Assembly: GCA_013399695.1 (NCBI GenBank)
Contig: VXAU01006153.1
Location: forward strand, 233,876 to 297,875
Reading direction: 5' to 3'
Source of the DNA: Formicarius rufipectus
Lineage: Eukaryota; Chordata; Aves; Passeriformes; Formicariidae
DNA: 64,000 nucleotides
Shown: positions 37,334 through 47,058 of the stretch, in pieces
How the letters are laid out: each line of letters begins with the position of its first letter
Numbering within the stretch: position 1 is the stretch's first letter
Notes under the pieces: generated by a model
The model's database searches: none
The model's input: only the letters and a program-made list of their open reading frames with translations
What the model was told of the DNA's origin: nothing
Made by a program: the position numbers and the translations under genes

Positions 37334-37627
37334 TTTAATATTGTGTAAAATGTATGTTTACCTTTGCCATGTATCCCCTTCCCCCCCTCCGGAATCCATG
37401 TTTTCCCCTTCCCAGAATCCATTTGTACCACTTCCCCAAAACCATGTGCCCTTCCCAGAGAGTCTCTTCGGCGCTCCAGGACCACCCTCCATGGAACAAG
37501 AGGGGCGTGACCCCCCTTTCTGCCTGAAACTTTTCCCCGCCTATATGTTAATCCCCTCATCCCTGTTGGCCCAAAGCCACACAATACCTTTTCCCCCATT
37601 GGAGAATCTGAACCCCCTCCAAGGGAC

Positions 37628-37634
37628 TATAAAA
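37628..37634 (+). promoter_or_regulatory. LTR TATA box inside an inverted repeat
   Basis: TATAAAA lies within GGGACTATAAAAAGTCCC (37623-37640), so GGGACT and AGTCCC pair around it. This is the best core promoter motif in the LTR. Confidence 0.65.
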
Positions 37635-37649
37635 AGTCCCTGCTTCCTG

Positions 37650-37655
37650 AATAAA
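37650..37655 (+). terminator. LTR poly(A) signal AATAAA
   Basis: Consensus hexamer only 22 bp after the TATA box. The signal would therefore sit at or before the transcription start, so a full-length retroviral RNA would carry it only at its 3' end. Confidence 0.6.
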
Positions 37656-37883
37656 TGCTCTCTCTCTGCTCGGACCTTCTCCAAGCTGCTGTGGTGTCCT
37701 TGTCCTTTGCCCAGGGCTCTGGCACCACGTGGCTGGGGGGGAAACCAGGGGAGAGCACCCCGTCCTCTCCTAGATGCATGGACTAAAAGCCTAGCCTAGG
37801 AGGATAATATCATATCGCTGCAGCCAGTCCCACCACCCAACACTCCAACGAGGCTCATCACCCCACATATCCAAACCCTGATA

Positions 37884-38025
37884 CCAGCTCTGCCAAAGAA
37901 ATTTTAATGGATAGCACACACACCACATTAAATAGGTCAGCAATTTTATACTTTGAAGAACACCATCTGGGTCTGTCAAGTTTACTCTTCATTTCACTAG
38001 TTTATTCTAGAAAGTTTTCCAATGA
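37884..38025 (-). mobile_element. Ancient reptile-type CR1 LINE, segment 2
   Basis: Continues segment 1 after the LTR. The + strand 'gaacaccatctgggtctgtc' followed by 'tttattctagaaagttttcc' matches the next upstream ORF2 part of the reptile-type CR1 in reverse complement. It begins with the second CCAGCT and ends with the CAATGA copy of the next LTR's target duplication. Confidence 0.7.
38020..38025. repeat. Left target-site duplication CAATGA
   Basis: Exact match to 38549-38554, bracketing the second LTR. Confidence 0.9.
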
Positions 38026-38371
38026 TGTCGGGGGAGGCAACTGTCAGAGCCTGATGAGAAAATAATGTTTACTTATGGATGAAACTGTTTGCTGCTGCCA
38101 CAGACACCTGCTGTAAGCCCTTGCCATAAAGCTGCTGTTTCTGCAAGTTTGTATACTGTTTAAATGTTATAGTTAGGACAAAAAGCTGTATTAGATAGGT
38201 AATTAATACCATTCTATTACTTCTGTATGTCCAACTGTTCTGCTTGGTTCTGGAAACCCCAGTTACAGCCCCCTGATTGGTTCATGTACCCCAAAACCTC
38301 ATTGGCTAGCCGGTGGAACAATGCTGCTCCAACCTGTGGAGCTGAGCCACCCCCAGTTCTCCCTTATATGT

Positions 38372-38377
38372 TATAAA
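38372..38377 (+). promoter_or_regulatory. LTR TATA box
   Basis: TATAAA in CTTATATGTTATAAACC, 105 bp upstream of the poly(A) hexamer, the usual LTR geometry. Confidence 0.6.
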
Positions 38378-38476
38378 CCCTCCTTCCCTTCTCCTTTTGT
38401 GTCGTGGTCCGCCCCTGTCTCCACCCAAGTTCTAGAACCCTCCGAACAAACCCTATAAGTATCCCATGCTCTCCTT

Positions 38477-38482
38477 AATAAA
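38477..38482 (+). terminator. LTR poly(A) signal AATAAA
   Basis: Consensus hexamer in the R region, followed by a GT/CT-rich U5 about 66 bp long up to the LTR end. Confidence 0.65.
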
Positions 38483-38548
38483 GTGTTCACGCCCACCACT
38501 CCTCCCTCTGCGTGGACTGTGTCCCTCTTTCCCTTTCGGACCGCGACA

Positions 38549-38854
38549 CAATGACACTTCAATTTGACATAGATCCTCCAGTAATTGTTCACTAACAGGT
38601 TTTCTGGTGTGGGTACCTCCTTTAGTTCTGTGAATATAGATGGGGAAAAAAAAAATTAATTTATCTTTTCTGCTACAGCTTTATCTTCTCTAACATCATT
38701 TGCACTTCAGTCACCTATTAGCTCTATATATTTTCTGGTAGGCTTCCACTTTGTGATCTGTTTGAAAAGGAATATTAGTTTTTATGCCTTCCAGAAGTTT
38801 TTAATCAAAATATATTATGACCTGTTGAATTGTATTTTTAAACTTATGATATGA
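38549..38854 (-). mobile_element. Ancient reptile-type CR1 LINE, segment 3
   Basis: Resumes directly after the second LTR with 'caatgacacttcaatttgac', continues 'tttatcttttctgctacagc' and 'ctggtaggcttccactttgt', and ends at 'tgtatttttaaactta'. This is the next part of the same element in reverse complement (ORF2, between endonuclease and reverse transcriptase). It is cut off by the younger CR1. Poly(A) near 38648 has expanded. Confidence 0.7.
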
Positions 38855-39742
38855 TCATAGAATGATTAAGTTTGGAAAAAGACCTTCCAGATCATCAAGT
38901 CCAACCTTTGACCAAATGCTACCACCAAAGTAAACCATAGCACTAAATGCCACATCTAGTCATTTCTTGAACACTTTTAGGGATGACAACTCAGCCACTT
39001 CTCTGGGCAGCCTGTTCCAATGCTTAATCACTCTTTCAGTGAAGAAATTCTTCTCATGTCCAAGATGAACCTTTCCTGGCACAGGCTAAGGCCATTTCCT
39101 CTTGCCCTGTCTCTAGATGCATGGGAGAAAAGTCTGAGCCTCACCTGGCTACAATCTGCTTTCAGATAGTTGTGGAAAGCAATAAGGTCTCCCCTCAATC
39201 TCCTTTTCTCAAGACTTAGCAATCCCATCTCCTTCAGGTGCTCCTCATCAGACTTGTGCTCCAGTCCCTTCACCAGACCCATTGTCCTCCTCTGGACATG
39301 CTCCAGCACCTCAATATCTGTCTTGTCATGAGGAGCCCAGAACTGGACACAGCACACGAGGTGTCAAGTACAGGGGAATGATCACTGCCCTGGTCCTGCT
39401 GGACACACTATTGCTGAAACAAGCCAGGATGCCACTGGCCTTGGCCACCTGGCTCATCTTCAGTCACCTGTCAACGAGCACCCCCAGGGCCTCTGTTACT
39501 ATGCTACTTTCCAGCCACTCTGCCCCCAGCCTGTAGCGCTGCCAGGGGCTGTTGTGGCCCAAGAACAGGAACTGGCACTTGGCCTTATTGAACGTCATGC
39601 AATTGACCTCAGCCCATGTATCCAGCCTGTCCAGTTCCCTCTGCAGAGCCTTCCTACCCTTTAGCAGATCAATGTTCTCACCTAACGTAGTGGCCTGCAA
39701 AGTGACTGAGGGTGTACTCAACCCTCTCATCTGATCTATCTT
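38849..39742 (-). mobile_element. CR1 LINE, 0.89 kb, with reverse transcriptase C-terminal part
   Basis: Bird-type CR1 in reverse complement, from 'gatcatagaatgatt' (3' end, left) through 'cagcctgttccaatgcttaa' to the reverse transcriptase motif C at its right edge. Minus frames 39028-39357 and 39464-39730 contain VLEHVQRRTMGLVKGLEHKS and RKALQRELDRLDTWAEVNCM, diagnostic of CR1 ORF2. The catalytic box reads FAGH (39690-39701) instead of FADD. The insertion interrupts the ancient CR1. Confidence 0.93.
39028..39730 (-). pseudogene. CR1 ORF2 remnant (palm end to C-terminus)
   Basis: Broken over at least two frames. Both catalytic Asp residues of motif C are lost (FAGH). The 3' part encodes LSLEKRRLRGDLIAFHNYLK-type C-terminal residues. 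Non-functional. Confidence 0.85.
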
Positions 39743-40049
39743 TAAATAATCATCTTGCTACTTCTTAGCACTTAGTTGTTTTGGCTGCCCCTTAGAATAT
39801 TCCAAAATAGATGTTAAAAAGGGCTTTGGATTCTAATAAAGTATGATGTGGCTTGTCTTTAAGAGCTGGTTTTGTGAAAAAAAAAAAGTTAAAACTAGAT
39901 ACCTGTGCTCTATACAGTCTTTTCCTATCTTCTTGTTATAGACTTGCTATAAGAAAAATATCCAGAACAAACAGCTCATTGGACAGAGTGTTGACTAAAG
40001 ACCCTAGAGATCACTGAGGACAAAACTATACCATTCAGTACATCTCTCT
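39743..40049. other. Unknown AT-rich DNA between CR1 copies
   Basis: No confident match. It could be the remainder of the ancient CR1, but I could not align it by eye. Confidence 0.4.
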
Positions 40050-40404
40050 TCATTTGAGACTATTTAGCCTAGAGGAAAAAAAAAAGCTCAGAAGAGATCT
40101 TATCAACCTATATAAATACCAGAAGGATGGGTGCAAAGAAAATGGAATCAGGTTCTTTTCACTGGTGCCCAGTAATATGATGAGTCAATGGGCACAAACA
40201 GGTGGTGCTGTCTGAACATCAGGAAACACTTTTTCACTGTGAAGATGACTGAGCTTTGGCACAGATTGTCAGAGAGAAGTCTCCCACTCCTTAAAGATTT
40301 TCAAAACCCCTTTGATCAGGTTCCTGGGCTCTAGCTGTCTTTGCCTGAGCAGGGCAGTATGATCGGATTATCTGCCAACCTCAATATATTCTGTAATTTT
40401 GTGA
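40050..40404 (+). mobile_element. CR1 LINE 3' end
   Basis: Sense CR1: 'tatttagcctagaggaaaaa', 'gaagagatcttatcaaccta', 'tgtctgaacatcaggaaaca', 'actttttcactgtgaagatg' and 'cctgggctctagctg', ending with a decayed 'atattctgtaattttgtga'. It faces away from the CR1 at 38.8-39.7 kb, so the two share their 3' regions as an inverted repeat. Confidence 0.85.
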
Positions 40405-42179
40405 CCTCAGGCGCTATGCAAAGGTATGGAGAAGCATCTTCCTCCACTCAGAATCCAATACCTCCTGGAAGTGAAAGAAAGCCCTAAGAATGGAGGTACA
40501 GTGTCATGTGCCTCAGGCTACCTATTCATAATTTGAGCAGAGGCAACTCTAGTCTAATGACACCTGTCAAGGGATGGTGCAGCAGTGGTATCTCCAACAA
40601 CCTCTGCAAAAGATATAGTGGGGGCAGAGGCATTGGTGAGAGCCTGTGCGGTGGAAGGTGTTCACCTTTTCTTTCAGGAATTAACTCCCCCATGTCATCA
40701 TCTCCAGGCACAGAGTCCAAGAGCTTGTGGATTTGTATACTTGCTCCTTGCCTGTTTGCCCACTCAGACTTGAGAGTGTTTTTGTCTTTCTGGTTCACTA
40801 GCAGAGCCTAAATAGGAGTAGAGGTTATCAGGCAGTATCATCCTCAAGGTAAAAGCAGAGTGTGAGCTCTTGAAAAAAGAAAAAAAGAAAAAAGAAGCTG
40901 GAATTCCTTTTTCTTCAATGAGCCTTCAAATTACTGTGTAACTAAACACATGAGAAATTATGGCACAAACATTCACCAGAGTCGTGTTAATAGGAGGTAT
41001 ATGTGATCATCAACACCTTCTCTGGTGAGTCTGCTGAGATATGGTCCAGGAAATCCTTTGAGAGCAGCCCTCTGGGAAGACACAAGCAAATGAGTTCTGT
41101 CTAACAAAGCTTGATTGTTTTTAGCCGCTCTTCTGAGAAAAAAAAATTATATAAAAAGAGGTTTGGACATGAATTTTAAAAATAGTTATGTTACCTGGAG
41201 AATTTAAATGTTTCATTCAGAGATTTTCATAACATTTACTTTGTCTCAGACAAAAGCATAGAGAAAACTGATTTCAGTCTTAGCTGCTCTAAGACACTAT
41301 CTGTTGTTCTCTGGACACTATATAGTAGGATAATAAAAAAATTAAACATTTCTAAACAATCTAAACATATAAATCTCAAAAATATTTGCATGTTTTAGAA
41401 GATGTTCACAGCTATTTATTGTGGTGTAAAATATCTCTCAAATTTTGATTCTGATTCTTTAAAGTTCAAAGGGACACCTTTTCTTCCCTGCATGTTTTTA
41501 ATGCCACTCTTATCCAGATTTATTATTTGGTATAATTTCATTTATGCAACTTCTATACAGAAATTACATTTTAAAAAAGAAACAAAAAAATACTCTTTTA
41601 AATTTCAAATGTCAGCTTTATTTTAACCTGGCTTGTTATCCTAAAAGTTTTATTATAAAGGTTAAGGTTTCTCTGTATTTTCTCATTTGCAAATGAACAA
41701 GAAAGGTTAAAAAAGGGAGACAAAGAAGAAACAACTGTCTAAACCTCTAATTAAAATTTAATCAATGACAGGTCTGTGTTCCCCATATTCCATATAATGC
41801 TACTATATTCTGAGTGAGAAACATTAGGAAACAATGTTTCCTTGCGAAGCAAGGAAATTCAGGAGAGAATATAAAAGAAATTTTTCAAGTTAAAGGCGGA
41901 ATGAAGGTACAAATCAAAATGTCATACACTAGAAATTTTCAATTGAATATGTGTGCTTTAGCAAGTAATATTTTCAAAGGGATTTGGACAAATTGCTGTT
42001 TGATATTATTCTCATAACATAAGTGCTATTAGTAAAGGCAAAACATTAACTAGGAATTTAGAGGCATACATAAGGCTTGGAATACAGGCATAAACTTACT
42101 AGAATTCTACAATTATCTCAGTTAATGTTTTATTAGGAGTTCTGGAAATAAACCTACATAAAGCACTGACACATCTTTT
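40405..42179. other. Unique DNA
   Basis: Overlapping frames at 40506-40811 (+) and 40526-40798 (-) have no known domain and no coding bias I can see. The rest is AT-rich. Confidence 0.5.
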
Positions 42180-42224
42180 GGTGTTTTTTGTTTGTTGGTT
42201 TGGTTTTGGTTGGTTTTGTTTTAA
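42180..42224. repeat. T/G-rich simple tract
   Basis: Mixture of GTTTT, GGTTT and TTGG units, e.g. 'ggtttggttttggttggttt'. Confidence 0.85.
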
Positions 42225-42439
42225 ATCACATTAAAAGACACCAAACTTCAGAGGATTTTTCGTAAAACTTTAAAGCTAAACTATTCAAAATAAATATCAT
42301 ATGCCTGATAAAACAAATGTAGTTGAGGGGAGGGTGTCCTTGTCAAGAAATTAAATATTTTATCATCAATATGGAAACTTTCAAGACTCTTTTTTCCTCT
42401 TTTTTCTTTAGAAAGTGTAATAGGAGTTAAACATGATAG

Positions 42440-42680
42440 TGATTATTTTTGTGCTGTCATGTGCTTTGAAGTCTCTGGAATTTAATCATATGCTTCAAGT
42501 TAAGCTCCTGATAACCTGCAGCTCTGTGATAATGGCCTTTTAAACTCAATAATCTTATTAATGACAATGTAGATGAGCCACATATGCATATTATTCAGCT
42601 TCTCTCTGAATGAAGTTTGACTGCTGTTTGCTGGAGTAGTCCCTCACTTTGCATATTTTGTATAGCAACCTGCAGTAGAA
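42440..42680. other. Candidate conserved non-coding element
   Basis: About 240 bp of even, repeat-free sequence with closely spaced binding-site words (ATTAATGACAAT, CATATGCATATTATTCAG, TTTGCATA) and no open frame. The call rests on texture only, not on alignment. Confidence 0.25.
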
Positions 42681-44079
42681 TGATAACAGACGTGGTTCCA
42701 GACTACAGAACTTTTCATATAGAAGGAATGAACACAGATCGAATGCTTTAAAATGTGTCTATACTATGTGTTAGGATGGGCATTTTAGCAAAAATTAGTG
42801 GGGTCACTTGTGATAGATTATTGCAACTTAGTAGGTGTCATGAAGAATGTGAGGTACAGATCACAGTTTTGTACAAAGAACAGGAGCAAACCATGTTTTG
42901 CTGCTGACTTTAAAAACACCAAACTGACAGATATCAAGGATTACTGTAATTAAATTATGGCTATTTAAAAAAAATACTTCAGAAGGAATGCTATGAAAAC
43001 TATACAATTCATAACACATTATGCAGATAACTATTAAATTTGTTATCTTAAAACTACATAGTTCAACATTTGATTTTATGTAAGAAAAACATTTGGCTGC
43101 TTCTGGCAATGGTAATATAATTAACACTGGCTTAATTTGTAGCATGAAGATCTGCAAGGCTATGTCCCATGATCGTTGCCATATTGTTTTACCACTGTTA
43201 AATTGTAATTATTGCTTTGGAAAACCACATCTTTGTGTACATTAATTGTGACAGTAGAATTTTGTCAAAATAATGGTTGCCTAGCTACAACTAGATGAAA
43301 CAAACTACTAGCAGAACTGTAAAAACATTTGTTTTTCAAAGAATATATTTAAATGACAGAACAACTGTGTTGTGACTGATACTGCTGGATTTTCTACAGT
43401 TACCAATAGTCTGTCAAGAGGAGTGTTACAAAATTCAGTGAGTTGTAAAAAGACACTGTCAGGGAAAACAGACTTCCAGGAAGTCTTTGACCCTAATCCG
43501 AATTTGTGGCAGTGGTTACTGGAATTTCTCTTTTTCCAGAGAATAAAGTTTTTTGTTTGATTTTTTTTCTTTTNCCTGAGAATAATGCAAGCCTTTTCTC
43601 AGGCTAGAAAATGTTGGAGATGTTTCCAGGTTGCAGGATGAGATTTTTCTTTAAAATATAGTTGAAATCAAAATACTGAAAAGTGATGTTATAATCACTT
43701 TCAAAATCAGGTGGTCTTGTATTTGAAAATTTCCTCTGGTTCCACATTTTAATATTCAACACAAAAAAAACCCCAAATTACCTAGACAATTTTTCATTAA
43801 CTAAATCTTACCAGGCAATAGAAAGATATTTTTCCCTTTATATGACTCACCTAGCATTCAAGAAGTTTACACGGCAAATGAAACTTTAATTTTAAGATTT
43901 AAATTGCCTACAAATAACTTTTTTTGTTACAAGTCAACACGTAAATATGAAAGAAGTGTCACTGACAGACTGAATTACTTAGAGAGTCTGTCAGTTCCAA
44001 ACCACAACTTAGTACCTGGGATTGACTTTGTATCTCACACTTGATTTTAGCAAAAGCTCAATAACTATTGAATTAATAC
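42681..44079. other. Unique AT-rich DNA with one ambiguous base
   Basis: Base 43574 is N. No gene or repeat recognised; the minus frame 42861-43157 is not recognisable. Confidence 0.5.
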
Positions 44080-44420
44080 ACAGAGTTTGAACTGATGCTT
44101 AAAGCCTCCATTCTTTTAGCATAAATAATATGCAAATATTTGATTAATCAGGTTCTGCTGTTTCTGTTGTCAATGATTTGTTCAAGCCAAACATCTAGCC
44201 TCAAATTTTAGTTTTAATTATCTCTTCCTTGTAATATTATTATTCAACTGTAATGAAAATTAAACTGAGACAAGACAGTAATTTAAATGAGGCCAATTAA
44301 AAAAAATTGCAGTCTGCCATTATGAAGCCTTATGGAGCTTGTTTTTAACTTAAGCACTAGCAGTCCATTTCATCTTTATCTGTAACTGAATGCTAATTTC
44401 TTTCATCACACCAATTTCAC
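44080..44420. other. Candidate conserved non-coding element
   Basis: Repeat-free stretch with octamer-like ATATGCAAATATTTG, TTGATTAATCAGG, TTTAATTATC and GGCCAATTA words and a SOX-type TTGTCAATGATTTGTTC. Typical of developmental enhancers; not tested. Confidence 0.25.
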
Positions 44421-45020
44421 TGTAAGAAAACAAATTAATATTGATGTGTTATTAAACTGCTGGTCTGAAATTCTATAACTTCACACCAGTGAAAATCTGG
44501 GAAATTAAGATACAAGAGTATTGAAGTATTTATCAGTGCAATAACAATCTCAGAACCATGTAACTTTTTCTCTAGCCATTTAATTTTAAACGAGATTTGT
44601 GGGTCAGTTCTTGGAAATGTTTCTTCCCTTTTCTTCTGTAAAGCTCTAAATAAGATTTGTCCCATAACTTCTGCTCCACTAGATTTACAGGATAGCCTAA
44701 TATTAGTAATAGAATTTCCAGCATTTTGATGTTTCCCTTTTGGTAACAACTATACCACTTGAGTTTTTGAGTGGAGAATAGCATAATGTTCATTAGAAGA
44801 AACATGCACCTTTTTTTTGTTTTAATTCAGAAGATTTAGTTTTCAAGCTCAAAACATCAGAAACTTGCCTGTGGGTTCAATAGCTCCTATATAAATAATC
44901 TTTGGTTATATTATACCCTATCAGATTTTAATAAGTAAGGATGTCTCACATGAGCAAATACTACTGTGTTAAGCAGCAGGCTTGAATATTTTCCATATTT
45001 TGAATAGCATAGTGCCTATT
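44421..45020. other. Unique AT-rich DNA
   Basis: Two overlapping minus frames (44435-44749 and 44572-44805), neither recognisable. Confidence 0.5.
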
Positions 45021-45055
45021 AAAAACAAACAAACAAATAAACAAACAAACCAAAA
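45021..45055. repeat. (AAAC)n simple repeat
   Basis: A5 then eight CAAA/CAAT-type units with one AAAT interruption. Confidence 0.9.
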
Positions 45056-45539
45056 CAATGAAACAAAAACTAAACACATAAACCAAAGAGGAGGCAATGG
45101 TAATTTTCTGTCACTTCTTCCCACATGAATGTCCTTATCAAAGTTTCACTCTCTTAAGTATACCATCTAGAAATATTCTTCATAATCGATAAAAGTTTAT
45201 ATGCCTTTTGTTGTGAAAACAGGAATATTACAGATCCCACTTTATTGTACAGATCTCTGTGGAAGAAAGATAAACTGAACAAAGCTGATAACAGAAGTAC
45301 TGTCATTTCCATTTATAGTTTGGCAGTTGTCCATCAGATCATTGACTGGTAAAGCATCCAGGTTCTCAAGGAGTCTATTTAACTTCTTCCATGCTACCAA
45401 GTTATAGAATTCTATGTTAGTCTGAGCTTAATGACAACATTGATCAAAATGTAAATATAGGCAGATTTATCAGGACATAATGATTATGCTGGTAAAGCCT
45501 TACGATTGAAACTTCCAGAGTAAATCTATGGAAATGATA

Positions 45540-45720
45540 AATGTTTATTTCCCAGTCAAGGAAATGGATTCAGCATTGCAGTTAATGTTTCACACAGCCC
45601 AACTTCATTAAGCGCTACTTAGCTAACGACATCATGAATTTGTTCATTTTATCAAATTGCATTAATTAGGGAAATGTATCAGAAGCTGATTGTTAATAAA
45701 TTTGCTTTTCCCTGGAATAG
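45540..45720. other. Candidate conserved non-coding element (left of gap)
   Basis: Repeat-free, with AGCGCTACTTAGCTAACGAC and TTGCATTAATTAGGG words, TAATTA motifs and rare CpGs (AAGCGC, AACGAC). No open frame. Candidate by texture only. Confidence 0.28.
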
Positions 45721-45736
45721 CTAAAAAAAAAAAAAA

Positions 45737-45754
45737 NNNNNNNNNNNNNNNNNN
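45737..45754. other. Assembly gap (18 N)
   Basis: Flanked by A14 on the left and A10 on the right, so the gap sits inside a poly(A) run that was not resolved; its true length is unknown. Confidence 0.95.
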
Positions 45755-45799
45755 AAAAAAAAAAGGGAGGAGGAAAATGGATTAATTTTTCCCTTGTCC

Positions 45800-46090
45800 T
45801 CCTATTAATCTGGAGCATGATGATGCTTTCTCAACTTTATGACATGAACTACTTTGTGTTTAACATGATTCTCATTAACCAGTTTAATTGTAGGGGTTTA
45901 AAGCAGGAACACTTACAGGCTGGACTGATGCCAGTTCATTCCTTTCTGATCATATTAAATGCCAACTCTCCAGGGACACAGGCTTTTAACAAAGGCCTGT
46001 GCTGCCATTATTCTTTATAATGTTATGAGAGGCAATCAACAAGGTCTTGCCATGGTTCCTTTAATTATTCATGCCTGAGCCATTGTATCA
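45800..46090. other. Candidate conserved non-coding element (right of gap)
   Basis: About 290 bp without simple repeats. SOX-type words (TTAACAAAGGCCTG, and CCATTGT and GACAAT in opposed orientation), homeodomain-type TTTAATTATTCATG and long smooth mixed sequence. A 67-codon frame at 45817-46020 is not recognisable. Together with 45540-45720 it could form one element interrupted by the poly(A)/gap. Confidence 0.3.
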
Positions 46091-46563
46091 AATGACAATA
46101 TTTACTGAAAAATTGTTATCCTCTGAGTTTTGATTGTGATGATATGACCCTGCAGATGTATTGGATTTGAGGGGCCAGGTTTTGGTATCAGGACCCTACA
46201 GAGGTGGCTTCTGTGAGAGGTTGCTGGAAACTTTCCTCTGTGTGTGACAGAACCAATGCCAGATCGCTCCCAGACAGACCTGCCAGTATCCAGGGCTGAG
46301 CCCAACAGTTATGGTGATAGTGCCTCTGGAAGAACACACTTTAAAAGGGGGAGAAAAACCCGTGCAGCTGCAGCTGGAGGGTCGAGTGAGAAGATGCGAG
46401 AGGAATAACACTGCAAGCACCAAATGAAGAAGGAAGAGATGAGCTGCTCCATCTGCCAGTGCTGAGGTTCCCCTGCAGCTCATGGTGCAGCCCATGGTGA
46501 GGGCAGGCTGTCCCCCTGCTGCCCAAGGAGGTCCACAGAGAAGCAAAGATCCACCTGCAGCCA

Positions 46564-46832
46564 GTGGAGGACCCCATGCTGGAGTAGGCTCCTGACAGTA
46601 CCTGTGGCTTCATGAGGAGAGGAGCCCACACTGGAACAGGTTTGCTGGCAGGACTTGTGACCCTGTGGAGGACCCACGCTGGAGCCGTCTTTTCCTGAAG
46701 GATTGCACTCTGTGGAAGGGACCCATGCTGGGCAGTTAATGAAGAACTGCAGCCTACGGGAATGAGAACTGGAGAACTTGTAGAGTACTTCATAGAGGAC
46801 TGAATCCTGTGGGAGGAACTCTGTGCTGGGCA
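46564..46832 (+). repeat. Degenerate ~49-bp tandem repeat inside the LTR
   Basis: The core 'gtggagga-cccatgctgg' recurs at about 46573, 46625, 46673, 46722, 46764 and 46821, with spacings of roughly 41-57 bp. Units have diverged from one another by point changes and small indels. Confidence 0.8.
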
Positions 46833-47052
46833 AGAAAAAGATTGTGAGGATTCCTTCACCCAAGGAGGGAGATACAGAGACAACATGTGAGGAACTGACC
46901 ACACACCCCATTACCTGTTCTCCTGCATCACTAAGGAGAAGAAGGCAGAGAACTTGTGAGTAACATTAAACACAGGATGAAGAGAGGGGTGGGGAGAAGG
47001 TGTTCTAAGATTTGGGTTTATTTCTCCTTATTGTATTCTGCTATTAGTTCGT

Positions 47053-47058
47053 AATAAA
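47053..47058 (+). terminator. LTR poly(A) signal AATAAA
   Basis: Consensus hexamer in GTAATAAATTATT, about 75 bp before the LTR end. Confidence 0.5.

Larger units (their letters stand above)
37223..37883 (+). mobile_element. Solo LTR of an ERVK-like (class II) endogenous retrovirus
   Basis: 661 bp, starting TGTGGGAATGG and ending CCTGATA (the usual CA end appears to have become TA). Exact 6-bp CCAGCT duplications flank it; a 6-bp duplication is the class II pattern. Inside are a triple 32-bp repeat near the 5' end (37238-37333), a TATA box at 37628 and AATAAA at 37650, so the sense strand is +. Its GC and C-run content contrasts with the host DNA. The 152-codon frame at 37341-37799 and the minus frame 37267-37599 lie inside it and are not genes. 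Confidence 0.85.
38026..38548 (+). mobile_element. Solo LTR of a second ERVK-like endogenous retrovirus
   Basis: 523 bp with clean TG...CA ends (TGTCGGGGGAGGC ... GGACCGCGACA) and perfect 6-bp CAATGA duplications on both sides. U3 carries two CCAAT-type boxes on the opposite strand (ATTGG at 38276-38280 and 38301-38305), a TATA box (38372) and AATAAA (38477), with a CpG-containing U5. It is a different family from the LTR at 37.2 kb, and no internal viral genes remain. CpG retention and the perfect duplication suggest a fairly recent insertion. Confidence 0.93.

Noticed and set aside
37341..37799. 152-codon + frame rich in Pro and Ser
   Set aside because: Entirely inside an ERVK-like LTR (37223-37883); runs over its TATA and poly(A) signals.
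40506..40811. 101-codon + frame overlapping a 90-codon minus frame
   Set aside because: No recognisable domain on either strand; both probably chance in a GC-richer patch.
46341..46911. 187- and 143-codon minus-strand open frames, the longest in the window
   Set aside because: They lie antisense within a ~1-kb retroviral LTR and its tandem repeat; no known domain, composition follows the repeat.
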